This document shows, piece by piece, positions 36,091 through 44,528 of a stretch of DNA of 64,000 nucleotides. The DNA lies in NCBI GenBank assembly GCA_016714225.1, contig JADJNS010000001.1, positions 248,001 to 312,000 of the forward strand, given 5' to 3'. Each line of letters opens with the position of its first letter. The first letter of the stretch is position 1. The notes beneath the pieces are model-generated. The model had not been told where the DNA came from. It searched no databases and was given only the letters and a program-made list of their open reading frames with translations. Origin of the DNA: Archangiaceae bacterium. GTDB lineage: Bacteria; Myxococcota; Myxococcia; Myxococcales; Myxococcaceae. A program made the translations under genes and the position numbers.

Positions 36091-36483
36091 TCAGCGCTTG
36101 AGCGGGCCGGCGCGCCCCTGTGCCGCGGGCGCGGCGGGCTCATCGGCCGCGCTCTCGCCCGAGCTGACCTTGAGCGTGGTCGGCCCGCTCACGGTGAGGT
36201 GGGCCTTCAGCTTGTCGAGCTTCTTCTTGCCGAAGCCCTTCACCTTCACCAGGTCTTCGGGCCGGCCGAACGGCGTCTTCGAGCGGTACGCGATGATGCG
36301 CTCGGCGGCCTTCGGGCCGACGCCGGGCATCTGGTCGAGCTGCCCCGCGCTGGCGGTGTTGAGGTTGATGACGCCGCTGAGCACCTTGCTGCTCGACTTC
36401 TTTGCGGCGGCCTGCGCGCCAGTCGCGCCCATCAGGCAGACGCCCACGGCGAGCGCCGCGAGCACGGTCATGATTCGGTTCAT
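36091..36483 (-). CDS. ComEA-like helix-hairpin-helix protein
   Basis: 130 residues from ATG (MNRIMTVLAALAVGV), with GGAGG about 8 bases upstream. Signal peptide ending AQA|AAKK, then the ComEA pattern INLNTASAGQLDQMPGVGPKAAERIIAYR and LVKVKGFGKKKLDKLKAHL. ComEA-type proteins bind DNA in the periplasm, in competent bacteria for uptake. The C-terminal tail (SSGESAADEPAAPAA) is disordered. The gene one base upstream is probably in the same transcript. No other competence gene is near. Confidence 0.85.
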   Translation of the reverse strand: MNRIMTVLAALAVGVCLMGATGAQAAAKKSSSKVLSGVINLNTASAGQLDQMPGVGPKAAERIIAYRSKTPFGRPEDLVKVKGFGKKKLDKLKAHLTVSGPTTLKVSSGESAADEPAAPAAQGRAGPLKR

Positions 36484-36484
36484 T

Positions 36485-36751
36485 TCAGTGTCCTCCCATC
36501 GAGGGTTGAGGCACGGGCGGAGGCTGAGGAGCCTGCTGCGCACGCGCCGGGTGGTTCGAGTGGTTGTGAGTCGGATGATGCTTCGGTGTGGCCTCGCGGA
36601 TGTGCAGCTGTCCGTCGATTGGCAGCACGTCGAGAATGAGATTCATCGAGTCGTCGGGCTGAACGAACGCCACTCCCGCACGCACCCAGATGGTCTGCCC
36701 CGCCGCTTTGTTGCGAATCGCGAAAACCACATACCGCTTCCCTGGTACCAA
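36485..36751 (-). CDS. Small hypothetical protein upstream of the ComEA-like gene
   Basis: 88 residues. The start I prefer is a TTG (VPGKRYVVFAIRNK) with GGAGGG six bases upstream, which is better than any ATG nearby. The folded part (about 45 residues, VVFAIRNKAAGQTIWVRAGVAFVQPDDSMNLILD) reads like a compact beta-rich domain, then His/Pro-rich tail. It is one base away from the ComEA-like gene. Function unknown. Confidence 0.6.
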   Translation of the reverse strand: MVPGKRYVVFAIRNKAAGQTIWVRAGVAFVQPDDSMNLILDVLPIDGQLHIREATPKHHPTHNHSNHPARAQQAPQPPPVPQPSMGGH

Positions 36752-36927
36752 GACTGCCCTCCTTCAAACGCAGCGCCATGCATTGGCGGTGCAGCGAAGG
36801 CTTGAGCAGCAGCCGTGCTCGCGGCGGCGGTTGATCACGAACACGCGGCCGCGCCTTCACCGTCCCAAAAGAGGGACGCGTCAGGGACGCTCCAACTCTC
36901 GGGCTACGAGAACGCTAGAGTTGAAGG

Positions 36928-38979
36928 GTGCGTGGCGCCCTGCTGCTCAGCCTGATGATGCTCACGGCCTCGGGCTGCCGCTGCGACAGGGTGCACCAGA
37001 CCGAAGGCGAGCTCCGCGTCGGCCCCCCCCGCGTCGACTTTCCCCGCGCGTTCGTGGGCCAGACCAAGCGGGCCCAGCTCGAGGTCAGCAACACCGGCCT
37101 CTCGCCGCGCCAGCTCACCGCCTCGGCCCCCGACGCGCCGTTCGGAGCGCCCACCGAGACCGTCACCGTCTTCGGCGCCTCGACGGTCGCGCTCGACCTC
37201 ACCTTCGCGCCGCTCGACGCCGGCTTCTACACCGGCACGCTGAACCTCGAGTCCGACCAGCAGCAGCAGCTCGCCGTGCAGCTCACCGGAGCCGCCGACG
37301 ACTGGCTCAACTGCGCGCCCTCGAACCCCTGCCGCACCTCGGTGTTCGACCTCGAGGCCGGCGCGTGCATCGAGGCCAACGCCAACGAAGGCGCCGAGTG
37401 CAGCGAGAGCAACGCCTGCTACGCCCAGGCGCACTGCGCCGCGGGCCAGTGCCTGGGCACCGCGCGCGACTGCGACGACCACGACGCGTGCAGCACCGAC
37501 ATCTGCGACCCGGCGCGAGGCTGCGTGCACCTCGCCGCCACCGCCCGCTGCCCCGCCCCGCCCGACCCGTGCCACGTCTCGGCCTGCGACTCGGCGGCGG
37601 GCTGCATCTTCAACAACGCGCCCGACGGCACCCGCTGCGGGCCGTCTGACTGCTCCACCGCCTGGGTGTGCCTGCTGGGCCAGTGCAAAGAGCGCGACGT
37701 CAGCGAGGGCGCCACCTGCGGCGACCCCAGCCCCTGCCAGCCGCTGGGCCGCTGCGTGGCCGACACCTGCGTGCGCCCACCGCCCGCCGGCCTCACCACC
37801 GCGTGGACGCGCTGGGCGCCGCCCGGCTACCGCGTCGACTGGGACTCCATCGCCGACAGCCAGAACAACGTCTACTGGCGCGAGCGCAACCCCGACGACC
37901 AGACCTCGCAGATGGTGTCGGTGACCAACGACGGCGTGCCGCGCTTCACCCAGCCGCTCACCGGCCCGATTCAGATGGCGCTGGTCGACAACGTGATGGT
38001 GGTGCGCACCGCCTCAGGCGTCGAGGGCCACCGCATCACCGACGGCGCCCAGCTGTGGTCGGTCAACTTCAACACCCCCGACGCGCTGGCCGTCGTGCGC
38101 ACGCTCTCGCGCGGCCTGGGCGGCTCGCTGTACGTCAGCTACGCCCGTGACGACGCGGGCGTGCTCGGCAGCGTGGTCACCTCGCTCAACGTCTTCAACG
38201 GCGCGTCGCTGTGGAAGACCTCACTGCCGGGCCTCAACATCGAAGAGCAGACCGTGCCGGTCGACGAGAACGGCTACGCGTACGCGGGTGGCTACCAGGC
38301 CGACGGCAACCGCTTCCGCTACGTCGGCCTGAGCCCCAGCGGAGCGATTCGGTGGAACGTGGTGAACCCGCACCTGGGGCCCGCGGCGGTGTTCGGCGGG
38401 CGCGTCTACCACTGGGACCACTGGATTTCGGAGACCGCCGACGGCGGCTACGTCAACGGCGAAGAGCCGACGCTCGAGGTATTGGGCTTCCCCCGCCTGG
38501 CGCTCGGCGCCATCAACTACGTGGGCGCGTACCGGGTCGACGCAGGCAACTGCGGCGCGCCCGAGATGGAGACGCGGGTGCAGCGGCTTCTGCGCGTCGA
38601 CCCGGCGACCTCGGAGGTGAAGTGGGGCATCGACATCGCCAGGCCCGATGGCGGTGGTCAGGCCATCACCAACCCGGTGCTGACCTCGCGATCGACGGTG
38701 ATGTTCGCGCAGAACACCGACTACTGCGAGCGGGGCCAGTACGTGCTGCGCGAGGTCTCGGCGGTGGGTGAGCCGAGCTTCTCGTGCCCGCTGCCCGACG
38801 ACTCGTACTTCGGAGAAGGCCTGCTCGCCGGCGGCAAGTGGATCGCCGCCATTCGCCAGCGCGACGGTGGCGGCCTCGAGGGGGTGCGCGCCATCGTGCT
38901 GCCGGCGGGCTTCGAGCTGCCCGAGCACGGCTGGGGCACCGCGTGGGGCAGCTCGTTTCGCGACAACCACGCGCGCTGA
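36928..38979 (+). CDS. Lipoprotein with choice-of-anchor-like Ig domain, Cys-rich segment and propeller
   Basis: 683 residues; GTG start, lipobox TASGC. Domain order: an Ig-like domain of the HYDIN/ASPM type (VGPPRVDFPRAFVGQTKRAQLEVSN, TFAPLDAGFYTGTLNL) about 30-125, a Cys-rich stretch with EGF-like spacing about 130-290 (CRTSVFDLEAGACIEANANEG and so on), then a beta-propeller of PQQ-like appearance (RVDWDSIADSQNNVYWRERN, GLGGSLYVSYARDDAG, RVYHWDHWISE). Surface-exposed by inference. Partner and ligand unknown. Confidence 0.8.
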   Translation: MRGALLLSLMMLTASGCRCDRVHQTEGELRVGPPRVDFPRAFVGQTKRAQLEVSNTGLSPRQLTASAPDAPFGAPTETVTVFGASTVALDLTFAPLDAGFYTGTLNLESDQQQQLAVQLTGAADDWLNCAPSNPCRTSVFDLEAGACIEANANEGAECSESNACYAQAHCAAGQCLGTARDCDDHDACSTDICDPARGCVHLAATARCPAPPDPCHVSACDSAAGCIFNNAPDGTRCGPSDCSTAWVCLLGQCKERDVSEGATCGDPSPCQPLGRCVADTCVRPPPAGLTTAWTRWAPPGYRVDWDSIADSQNNVYWRERNPDDQTSQMVSVTNDGVPRFTQPLTGPIQMALVDNVMVVRTASGVEGHRITDGAQLWSVNFNTPDALAVVRTLSRGLGGSLYVSYARDDAGVLGSVVTSLNVFNGASLWKTSLPGLNIEEQTVPVDENGYAYAGGYQADGNRFRYVGLSPSGAIRWNVVNPHLGPAAVFGGRVYHWDHWISETADGGYVNGEEPTLEVLGFPRLALGAINYVGAYRVDAGNCGAPEMETRVQRLLRVDPATSEVKWGIDIARPDGGGQAITNPVLTSRSTVMFAQNTDYCERGQYVLREVSAVGEPSFSCPLPDDSYFGEGLLAGGKWIAAIRQRDGGGLEGVRAIVLPAGFELPEHGWGTAWGSSFRDNHAR

Positions 38980-39021
38980 CCCGGCGCCCGACGTCGACCG
39001 GGGTCGTGCTAACCGAGGCGC

Positions 39022-39909
39022 ATGGAGCTGCGCCTGGCCACGGAGTCAGAGAAGGTCGACCGCGACCGCGTCACCTTCGCCGAGTGGGGCACGCGCCTCA
39101 CGCTCGAGCAGTACCTCGAGCGCGAGCAGGTGCTGCGCGCGCACCCGTTCTCGCGCGGCATGCGCACCTGGCTGCTCACTGAAGGCAGTACGGTGCTGGC
39201 CTCGTGCGAGACCTTCGACAACGCCTCGCGGCTGGGCAGCGCGCGGGGCACGTCGTGGTCGATTGCGTCGGTGTACACCGAGGCCCACTCGCGAGGCCGC
39301 GGCTACGGCACGCAGCTGATGGACCGGGTGGCAGCTGCCGCCGACCGCGAGGGGCTGCAGGGCGTGGTGCTGTTCTCCGACGTGGGCGAGCGCATGTACC
39401 AGCGCTCCGGCTATGCGTCGGCGCCGGGCGACGACTGGGTGCTCACGCCGACTGCCGTACCCCTCCACCCCGTGGAAGGCTCCGCTTCGCCCATCGTGCC
39501 CGAGCTCGAGGCGCCGCCCGCCGGCACGCTGCAGCTCGAGCCGACCGCGGCGCAGCTCGACTGGGCGCTGGCGCGCGAGGCGCTCTACGCGCGCTTCTTG
39601 AGCCGCACGCGCCCGCAGTCGCACGCCGCGCGAGCCGGTGCCGCTCACGCGTCGTGGGCGGCGTACTTCAAGTCGAACGAGCTCATCGTGCTGTGGCTGC
39701 AGCCGGGCAGCGCCGACGAGACCGCGCAGGTGCTCGACGCGGCGCGCGCCGAGGCGCACCGCTGCGGGCTCGAGCGGGTGAGGCTGTGGGCGCTGCCTGG
39801 CGCGGTCACCCCGGTTGCCGCGACGCAGGAAAAGCGCAAGGACGAACTGCCGATGTTCCGCTCCCAGGCGACGGCGTGGCGCCACGTGCAGCGCGCGCTC
39901 TGGGTGTGA
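39022..39909 (+). CDS. GNAT-family acetyltransferase
   Basis: 295 residues with a GNAT core: TWSIASVYTEAHSRGRGYGTQLMDRVAAAADREG is the acetyl-CoA binding motif A (written in pieces: RGRGYGTQLMD), followed by LFSDVGERMYQRSGYA (motif B). The C-terminal 130 residues could be a second, degenerate GNAT-like part. Substrate unknown. Confidence 0.8.
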   Translation: MELRLATESEKVDRDRVTFAEWGTRLTLEQYLEREQVLRAHPFSRGMRTWLLTEGSTVLASCETFDNASRLGSARGTSWSIASVYTEAHSRGRGYGTQLMDRVAAAADREGLQGVVLFSDVGERMYQRSGYASAPGDDWVLTPTAVPLHPVEGSASPIVPELEAPPAGTLQLEPTAAQLDWALAREALYARFLSRTRPQSHAARAGAAHASWAAYFKSNELIVLWLQPGSADETAQVLDAARAEAHRCGLERVRLWALPGAVTPVAATQEKRKDELPMFRSQATAWRHVQRALWV

Positions 39910-39924
39910 GGTACTCTCCCCGGA

Positions 39925-40290
39925 GTGCAGCGCGTGATTCTGGTGTCCGACGACGAGCCCTCCGTCGCCGAGTCGCTCTCGAAGGCCGGGCCCAGCCTGA
40001 ACGTCGCAGTGCTGTCGGAGAACAAGAGCAAGGTGGTCGAGCGCGCGCGGCGCGACCGGCCCGACCTGGTGGTGCTCGACGTTCAGCACAAAGACGGCTT
40101 CGAGGTGCTGTCGCTGCTGAAGACCGGGCGCAACACCAAAGACATACCCGTGGTGGTCATCGCCCAGAACGACGCTCCCGAGCTGCGCGAGATGGCGCTC
40201 GAGGTCGGCGCCGACGGCTTCATCGCCAAGCCGCTGGGCAAAGACATTCTCCCCAAGCTGCTGCTCTTCATCAGCGGCCGCAAGCGCTGA
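39925..40290 (+). CDS. Response regulator receiver with altered switch residue
   Basis: 121 residues, GTG start. Acidic SDDE (Asp9, Asp10), phospho-acceptor Asp52 (LVVLDVQHKDGF) and conserved Lys (IAKPLG). The strand-4 segment is VVVIAQND, so the Thr/Ser usually found before this Asn position is Ala, which may alter the conformational switch. No output domain. Follows the GNAT gene by 15 bases. Confidence 0.8.
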   Translation: MQRVILVSDDEPSVAESLSKAGPSLNVAVLSENKSKVVERARRDRPDLVVLDVQHKDGFEVLSLLKTGRNTKDIPVVVIAQNDAPELREMALEVGADGFIAKPLGKDILPKLLLFISGRKR

Positions 40291-40315
40291 TCAGCCCCCC
40301 TCACCCCCGACCCCC

Positions 40316-40366
40316 TCGTGGACGTGGACCTCCCGAATCCGACGCCGGCGACACAGACGTCCACGA
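40316..40366. terminator. Long-loop hairpin between convergent genes
   Basis: TCGTGGACGT (40316-40325) pairs with ACGTCCACGA (40357-40366), a perfect 10-bp stem with a 31-base loop, between the ends of two convergent genes. No T tract; possible terminator or processing site. Confidence 0.35.
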
Positions 40367-40379
40367 AGAAGAAGCGCCT

Positions 40380-40889
40380 CTACGTCTGACCAATCAGCCG
40401 CTTCAGATACGCCCAGAACGACGCGGGCTCGTAGAACAGCAGCTCGACCTCACCGAACTTGAGCAGCGCCCTATCGACCAACTGCACCGCCACCTGCGCC
40501 TTGAGCTTCTTCCCATTCACCCAGGTACCGCTGGTGCTCTTCGAGTCGACCAGCGACCACACCCCATCCGCCCCCGGCGCGAAGTAGGCGTGAAAGCGCG
40601 ACACGCTGTTGTCGTCGACCTGCACGTCGTTCTTGGTGGTGCGCCCCAACGTAATCTCGTCGACGAAGGCGTTCTTCGCCGACTTCTTCAGGTCGAAGAA
40701 CACCGGCTTGCCCGGCGCCGGCCGCAGCGAGCCGCCCTCGCCGGGGCGGGTCGAGAAGAGCTGCGGCTCTTCTTTGGTGGCGGGCGGCGCGTCCCACACC
40801 AGCACCGGCCGCGTCACCACGCTGCGAAAATGGGGCTCGTCGCGAAGAAACCGCACTCCGAAGCTCGCGACGTCGCGGGCGGTCGGCAT
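40380..40889 (-). CDS. FHA-domain protein
   Basis: 169 residues with an FHA domain at the C-terminus: VDEITLGRTTKNDVQVDDNS (Gly-Arg), VSRFHAYF (Ser-Arg...His) and WVNGKKL (Asn-Gly). FHA domains bind phosphothreonine peptides. The N-terminal 70 residues are not recognised. It is the last gene of a five-gene operon on the - strand, and is the only phospho-reader among them, next to a pseudokinase-like protein. Confidence 0.88.
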   Translation of the reverse strand: MPTARDVASFGVRFLRDEPHFRSVVTRPVLVWDAPPATKEEPQLFSTRPGEGGSLRPAPGKPVFFDLKKSAKNAFVDEITLGRTTKNDVQVDDNSVSRFHAYFAPGADGVWSLVDSKSTSGTWVNGKKLKAQVAVQLVDRALLKFGEVELLFYEPASFWAYLKRLIGQT

Positions 40890-40893
40890 TCAG

Positions 40894-41250
40894 TCAGCCA
40901 TGATACACGCGCGAGGCGCGGATCAACCCCTCGCGGGTCTCGAAGACCTCAGCCACGTACATCGGCGGCTCTTGGGGCGCATGTCGCACGTACTCGAGCA
41001 CCGCGGTGTGCCCGTTCGCGGTGCACACCGTCTTCTCGTAGCGCAGGCCCGGCAGCCGCTCGAACGCATCGGCCCACCACGCCCGCAGCGCCGCCTTGCC
41101 CACCAGCTGCCCGCCCGTCTCGGGGTGCAGGGTGCGAATCTTCGGAGACGTGTGCCGGCAGTCGTCGCCGTACAGCGCCAGGAGCGCGTCCAAGTCTTTC
41201 GCGTTGAAGGCGGTCAGCCACTGCTCGGCAATCAGTTCGGGCCGAACCAT
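40894..41250 (-). CDS. SnoaL/NTF2-like protein
   Basis: 118 residues from ATG (MVRPELIAEQWLTAFNAKDL). The cone-like NTF2 fold pattern is seen: AEQWLTAFNAKDLDALLALYGDDC, ELVGKAALRAWWADAFERLPG-like helix and strands. Such proteins are isomerases, dehydratases or ligand-binding subunits; no catalytic assignment can be made. The start overlaps the end of the upstream gene by 19 bases. Fourth gene of the operon. Confidence 0.8.
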   Translation of the reverse strand: MVRPELIAEQWLTAFNAKDLDALLALYGDDCRHTSPKIRTLHPETGGQLVGKAALRAWWADAFERLPGLRYEKTVCTANGHTAVLEYVRHAPQEPPMYVAEVFETREGLIRASRVYHG

Positions 41251-42173
41251 GGTTCCACCCCTCCCGCGAGCTGCAGCCCGCCGCTGGTCATCATGCCGGT
41301 CGACGGCAGCGCGTACACCGAGTCGCCGCCGCCGGTGTCCGACGAGAAGCACACGTCGCTGCCCTTCCAGCAGGGCGAGTTGTCGTTGGCCCCCGGCTCT
41401 CCGGGGTAGTCGGTGAGCTGGGTCACCACCTTGGTGGCCAGGTCGATGACGAAGATGCGCACGCTGCCCGAAGCCAGCCGCGCGTCGAACGCCGCCTTCT
41501 TCGCGTCGGGAGATACCACTGCGCGCGACACGATGCTGGTGGCCTCGCTGCCCAGCGCATTCGTGACGCTGGTCGCCTGGCCGTTGAGCGTCGAGATGCG
41601 CTCGAGCTGGGTGAGCTGGGTGACGCTGTTGCCGGCGGTAGCCAGCAGCGCGCTGCCGTCGGGGTAGAGGCTGATGCCCGCGTACGCCAGCGCCGACCCG
41701 GCGGCCAGCCGCTGAAACATCGAGCCGTCGGTGTTCACCACCCCGATGCTCGAGCTGGCCCCGTCGTCGTAGGCGAAGAACACCCGCTGCCCGTCGAGCG
41801 AGAACACCGGGGTGCGCAGGTTCTTCACGCTCGCGGTGGTCGACGCGATGACCGTGGTCGGCGTGCCGCCGGTGGTGGGCACGATGTCGACCTCAGAGTC
41901 GGTGCCGGTGCTCTTCACGAACACCACCCGTCGCGCCTCTTTGTCGAACGAGGGCTGCTTGGCGCCCCCCGAGTCGGTGAGCCTCGTCACGGTCATCAGG
42001 TCCGCCTGGTCTGACAGGTACACGTTCTTGTCGTCGCGCCGCACGAACACGAAGCCCTTGCTGAAGGGCTGCTCGCCGCCGCCGCCGCTGCCGCCCCCGG
42101 TGCCACCGCCGCCGCCCGGCAGAAAGTCGCACGCGCTGCACGCCACCAACACCATCAACCCGAGACGTTTCAT
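41232..42173 (-). CDS. TolB-like beta-propeller lipoprotein
   Basis: 313 residues; lipobox ACSACD (Cys 15), then a Gly-rich segment and a propeller with the WD40-like Asp-Gly pattern (VRRDDKNVYLSDQADLMTV, ARRVVFVKSTGTDSEVDIV, SLDGQRVFFAYDDG, SPDAKKAAFDARL). These are typical TolB-type 'DPP' repeats. Its start overlaps the stop of the pseudokinase-like gene by four bases, so they are coupled. Probably periplasmic. Confidence 0.85.
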   Translation of the reverse strand: MKRLGLMVLVACSACDFLPGGGGGTGGGSGGGGEQPFSKGFVFVRRDDKNVYLSDQADLMTVTRLTDSGGAKQPSFDKEARRVVFVKSTGTDSEVDIVPTTGGTPTTVIASTTASVKNLRTPVFSLDGQRVFFAYDDGASSSIGVVNTDGSMFQRLAAGSALAYAGISLYPDGSALLATAGNSVTQLTQLERISTLNGQATSVTNALGSEATSIVSRAVVSPDAKKAAFDARLASGSVRIFVIDLATKVVTQLTDYPGEPGANDNSPCWKGSDVCFSSDTGGGDSVYALPSTGMMTSGGLQLAGGVEPWFGPN

Positions 42174-43837
42174 GTCGAAGAAGACTGCCTCTCTCGCATC
42201 GCGCTCGCCACCTCAAGTTGCGACGCCACCGGCCCCGACCGATTCAACACCTCGAAGAAGCTGTCGATGCCCGGCAGTCGCTCTGCGCGCTTGGAGCTCA
42301 GGCAGCCGTGGGCCAGCGGGTCGAGCGCCCGGTGCTCGGCGGCGATGGCCGAGGGGCGCAGCCGGCGGCTCACCGGCACACCCGCCAGCAGGTGCAACAG
42401 CGCGTCGCCCAAGAGGGTCAGCGCGCCGTCGTCGGTGCCCTCGAGGTCGGGGTCGAGCGGGTGCCCCAGCGGGCGCAGCCAGTCGAGGTACTGCTCGCGC
42501 CGCTCGTCGGGCAGGGTGCAGTTGCGAAACGGCGCCATCAGCTTCACCGCGCCGTCGTGCCCCACCCGCACCTCGTCGAGGGTGAGCACGCCCGGCCAGC
42601 CGAGCAGCCCCTGCCGCAACAGCCCCGCGCGCAGCGGCACCAGGCCCCGCGCGATGCCCTGCACCAGCGCCAGCGCCACCTCGGGGCTCACCGGCAGCTG
42701 CAGCTCGAACAGCGAGCGCGACGGCCAGCTCTCGTAGCGCAGCCGCATCGGCTCGACGCCCTTCTCGCCGGCGTCGAAGGCCCGCGCCTCGAGCAGGTGA
42801 GGGTCGGGCGGCAACATCAGGTGGGTGAGCGCGTCGAGCTGCAGCGGCTGCTGCAGGGGCCCCAGCGAGCGGTCGGGCCAGGCCTTCGCCATCAGCGCCC
42901 CGCCCTCGAGCCGCACGAACTCGACGCGGCTGGGCAGCGCGCGGTCGAACGGCTCGGCCTCGACCACGTCTCCGAACGGCTCGCGGTTCAGGTGGCTGGC
43001 GGCCAGCAGCGGCGCCTCGTCGAGCCGGTCGGGCTCGAGCACCTGGGTGAGCTGGCCGATGTTGCCGGCGTGGTACTCGATGCCGCGCCACTCCACCGCG
43101 AGACCGGGCCGGGCCGCGCACAGCCGCTCGAGCGGCGCTCTCCACTCGGGGTCGCGCTGGGTGTCGCGGCGGTGCAGGTGGGCGAACGCCAGGCGCTCGA
43201 GCCTGGGCGCGGCGCCCAGCTCGAGCAGGCGAAGCGCCACGTCCATCAACCAGGTGGTGCGCAGCTCGAGCTCCGAGACGTGCTCCAAGAGCCCCAGGCT
43301 GGCGCACGGCTGCAGCGCGGCGCCGTCGATGCTCAGCCGCACGATGTTGCGCGGCAGCTCGAGCCGCCCCAGCAGCAGCGGCCCGCCCAGGTCGGGCAGC
43401 GACAGGGCGCGTACCCGCTGGAGCAGCGGCAGGCGCACCAGCTCTCTGAGCTGTGGGTAGTCGACGTGCTCGAGGTTCAGCTGCTCGATGGGGGCGAGCA
43501 CGGTGAGCCCGCCGTCGACCAGCAGCGCGTCGGCCGAGCAGCGCAGGGTGTGCGGCAGGCCACGCTTCATGGTGAGCCCGCGCGCGAACGGCGCGGCCGA
43601 CTGATGCCAGACCGAGCCGTGGCGCCGCACCAGCGCGGCCTCGCGGGCCTTGAGCGCCCGCCAGTCGCCTTGGGCGCGGCCCTGCACCATGCGCTCGAGG
43701 GCGCACTGCACGGTGATGAGCTCGCCCAGCGGGTCGCTCTGCTCGTTGAGGCGGTCGGCGAGCACCAGCCTCAGCTGATCATCGTCGGGGTGCTCGATGA
43801 TCTGCAGCAGCAGCTCGTGCTGCTCGGCGAGAAACAA
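42170..43837 (-). CDS. TIGR02996-type protein with pseudokinase-like C-terminus
   Basis: 555 residues. N-terminal repeat-companion pattern of the TIGR02996 type (LLQIIEHPDDDQLRLVLADRL). A middle leucine-rich region (about 95-240). From about residue 290 the order of a protein kinase is visible, but without the catalytic residues: a small strand around MAKAW, helix-like ALALVQGIARGLVPL, then VRVGHDGAVKLMAPF where a kinase would have 'GDGxVKLxDFG' (DFG is APF here) and no HRD before it, then LTLLGDALLHLLAG, similar to the 'LGxxLYELLTG' helix. I read it as a pseudokinase. It starts three bases after the metzincin-like gene and overlaps the next gene, second gene of the operon. Confidence 0.65.
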   Translation of the reverse strand: MFLAEQHELLLQIIEHPDDDQLRLVLADRLNEQSDPLGELITVQCALERMVQGRAQGDWRALKAREAALVRRHGSVWHQSAAPFARGLTMKRGLPHTLRCSADALLVDGGLTVLAPIEQLNLEHVDYPQLRELVRLPLLQRVRALSLPDLGGPLLLGRLELPRNIVRLSIDGAALQPCASLGLLEHVSELELRTTWLMDVALRLLELGAAPRLERLAFAHLHRRDTQRDPEWRAPLERLCAARPGLAVEWRGIEYHAGNIGQLTQVLEPDRLDEAPLLAASHLNREPFGDVVEAEPFDRALPSRVEFVRLEGGALMAKAWPDRSLGPLQQPLQLDALTHLMLPPDPHLLEARAFDAGEKGVEPMRLRYESWPSRSLFELQLPVSPEVALALVQGIARGLVPLRAGLLRQGLLGWPGVLTLDEVRVGHDGAVKLMAPFRNCTLPDERREQYLDWLRPLGHPLDPDLEGTDDGALTLLGDALLHLLAGVPVSRRLRPSAIAAEHRALDPLAHGCLSSKRAERLPGIDSFFEVLNRSGPVASQLEVASAMRERQSSST

Positions 43838-43840
43838 ACT

Positions 43841-44368
43841 TCACCGCCGCAGCTTGTTGAGCTCGTTTCGGCAGTTGTTGCAGAGGCCGAGGTTGCGGCG
43901 GTCGCAGTCGGTGATGCTGGTCGCGAAGAACATCGTGCAGCGCACGTCTTCGCAGTACGAGAGCCCCACCAGGTGCCCGGCCTGGTGCACCGCCTCGATG
44001 ATGGAGCGGCGCTTGAGCAGGTCCTGGTTCTCGGTCTTCAGGCGGAACGTCGAGAACACCCCGCTCTTCGACTCGCGGTCGGCCTCGCCGTAGACGAACT
44101 GCGAGTCGGGCACGAACAGGTCGACGTCGACCACCCCGAGCACCATCAGCGCGCCCGGCTCACGCACCGTGAGCAGCCGGCGCATGATGGCGTTCGAGTG
44201 GTACTGGTTGCGGTCTTTGTTGAAGGCGTACTGGGGCCTGGTCAGCGCGGTCTTGCCGATGCCGACGCTGGTCGAGAGCACGGTTCGAATCGGCTCTTCG
44301 AGATCCCGAATGAAAGCGGTGGTGATGCTCCCGACGGCGATGAGCTGCAGCTCTTTGCCAGCCATCAT
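43841..44368 (-). CDS. Archaemetzincin homologue with degenerate active site
   Basis: 175 residues, matching archaemetzincins (peptidase family M54) over the full length: DLFVPDSQFVYGEAD, SGVFSTFRL and the end ...HxxxHxxGxxxC...CxM...C..C. But the HExxHxxGxxHC motif reads His128-Gln129-Ala-Gly-His132-Leu-Val-Gly135-Leu-Ser-Tyr138-Cys139. So the catalytic Glu is Gln and the third zinc ligand His is Tyr. The structural Cys (139, 144, 163, 166) are all present, so the second zinc site is probably kept. I conclude a pseudoprotease, possibly a zinc-binding regulator. First gene of a five-gene operon. Confirmed in the codons (CAC CAG GCC GGG CAC). Confidence 0.85.
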   Translation of the reverse strand: MMAGKELQLIAVGSITTAFIRDLEEPIRTVLSTSVGIGKTALTRPQYAFNKDRNQYHSNAIMRRLLTVREPGALMVLGVVDVDLFVPDSQFVYGEADRESKSGVFSTFRLKTENQDLLKRRSIIEAVHQAGHLVGLSYCEDVRCTMFFATSITDCDRRNLGLCNNCRNELNKLRR

Positions 44369-44392
44369 TCAGTCCCCGCTTTAAGAGAGCTT

Positions 44393-44463
44393 CTGGGGCG
44401 CCTGGATTCGAACCAGGATAAGTGGCTCCAAAGGCCACTGTCCTACCGTTAGACGACACCCCA
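44393..44463 (-). tRNA. tRNA-Gln (UUG anticodon)
   Basis: On the - strand it folds as a cloverleaf: acceptor TGGGGTG/CGCCCCA, D-arm GTC...GAC with loop TAACGGTAG, anticodon stem GTGGC/GCCAC with loop CTTTGGA (anticodon TTG), variable TTAT, T-arm CCTGG TTCGAAT CCAGG, discriminator G. CCA is not encoded. The U1-A72 start pair fits Gln tRNAs. Confidence 0.95.
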
Positions 44464-44528
44464 ACAACGGGCAGCGATGACTCTCGCAGGCTCTCGGCAG
44501 AGAGCAAACTGTTTTGTGCAGCCACCGC

